From the NCBI GenBank assembly GCA_023374025.1, contig SIJG01000058.1, forward strand, positions 441,005 through 505,004: a stretch of DNA of 64,000 nucleotides, read 5' to 3'. This stretch comes from Heterodera schachtii. Its lineage: Eukaryota; Nematoda; Chromadorea; Rhabditida; Heteroderidae. The translations under genes and the position numbers were made by a program. The notes beneath the pieces were generated by a model that made no database searches, had not been told where the DNA came from, and was given only the letters and a program-made list of their open reading frames with translations. Shown here piece after piece: positions 63,205 to 64,000 of the stretch (position 1 is its first letter; the number at the start of each line of letters is the position of its first letter).

Positions 63205-64000
63205 TTTTAATTACAGACTTTCTTTTTGCCAACGAACGGAGAAAAAAGTCGGCTTTCACTGGCTGTTAATTAATGATTTGGACGCATAAAAATGTATTGG
63301 TATGAAAAGAAAGATAAATGTTTGATTTGAATGGGAGCGAAGAAATGAGAAAGGAGCAATCGATTGTATGGGAGAGAAATTTAGGTCGGCAAAATAAATG
63401 TTTAAAAAAAAAATATCCAAATAAAAAAAGTTTGCTTACAATTAGCACATAGATAAATTGTTATTTCAGTCCCAAAAATCGAAATTATTAGCTGCGAGGC
63501 GAATCTTATTCCCTAAAATTGCTGCTTTGTTTGAATCGCCTGCGGCTTCTTTTGACCAAATTTGTTTTTATGGTTAATAAATAAATAATTATTAACTTTT
63601 TTTTTTGTTTGTTAGGTGTTGATGGGTCGCCAAAACGAATTCAGAAAGAAGAGAAGCAACTTGCACTGTTGCTTTTGTATGCATCACATAACTTTGGCAA
63701 ATTGAAATTATTTAAATGCGATGACTGAGTTATAGCGTAGAAATAATTGATATTAATTAGAGCTCGGCCTGGACCTGGATCCAGGCCTGGATTTTTCCTG
63801 GATCCAGGTCCAGGTCATTTTTCGGTAACCTGGATTTTTCCTGGACCTGGATTTTCCTGGATTTTTGTCCAGGAAATCCAGGTCCAGGTCCAACATGGAA
63901 TCCAGGTCCAGGTCCAGGCTTTTTTCAAAATACCGAGCTCTAATATTAATCACTAGGGCTTCCATTTTTAGGCATAAAAATCGTGAAATAGGCACCTAAA
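63205..64000. repeat. Recent segmental copy (matches 29804-30599), runs off the window
   Basis: Same block as 29804-30599 with two substitutions noted. It includes a complete hAT-type mini-element at 63758-63942 (duplication ATATTAAT at 63750-63757 and 63943-63950) and continues past the window end. Confidence 0.9.

Overview
The window looks like nuclear DNA of a plant-parasitic nematode, most likely a cyst nematode (Globodera/Heterodera type). It is AT-rich, has short GT/AG introns, and is dominated by a tandemly expanded, intron-containing protein family. That family matches, from memory and not by search, the large family annotated as F-box proteins in cyst-nematode genomes. I count about 20 loci of it on both strands. 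Type I genes have five exons, begin with a tiny Met-Asn-Arg exon, carry the F-box-like core WICxDVWMDILPxF, and end in an acidic EEEKxxAD tail. Type II genes have six exons, begin with a short exon plus a predicted membrane segment followed by VKKRRRPHKK, carry FICADCWLLVFDFLAPSQL, and end in LLDAASPGPSDQQ. I consider A (4538-5798), E (15100-16427), J (35695-37257), L (41923-43170) and P (55351-57366) intact. F (17159-19013) has an in-frame internal deletion. The locus at 12542-14539 reads as a fusion of a truncated type II gene with a type I gene. The others are frameshifted, truncated or reduced to single exons.

Three other single genes are visible. At 8534-9755 is a small secretory, Cys-rich one-pass membrane protein, with a decayed copy of its first exon near 55047. 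At 51611-52974 is the C-terminal two thirds of a hexokinase with a clean eight-exon structure but no N-terminal exons. Near 19970-20740 (minus) are remnants of a Cys-rich, possibly GPI-anchored Ly6/ET-module-like gene.

The rest is transposon debris, often nested. MULE-type elements lie at 27319-28757 (truncated transposase), 46784-49430 (FLYWCH protein plus a NADAR-domain gene), 53804-54567 (short, non-autonomous) and 57546-60117 (decayed transposase). The 46784-49430 element sits inside exon 2 of an otherwise complete type II F-box gene (46571-51034) with an 8-bp target duplication. A second group has YAGRG ends and 8-bp duplications fitting nTnnnnAn, as expected of non-autonomous hAT elements. 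These share internal sequence, including a palindrome around GGTGCCGATAGGCGCC, but carry completely different short words repeated at their ends. A third family with CGGTCTACC/CGGAACCGC ends occurs four times, each with a perfect 8-bp duplication. A 796-bp block at 29804-30599 recurs at 63205-64000 with only two differences seen.

Together this is a birth-and-death F-box cluster being cut up by foldback-type DNA elements. All family assignments come from reading the sequence; no database search was run. Exon coordinates were derived by hand and may be off by a base or two.
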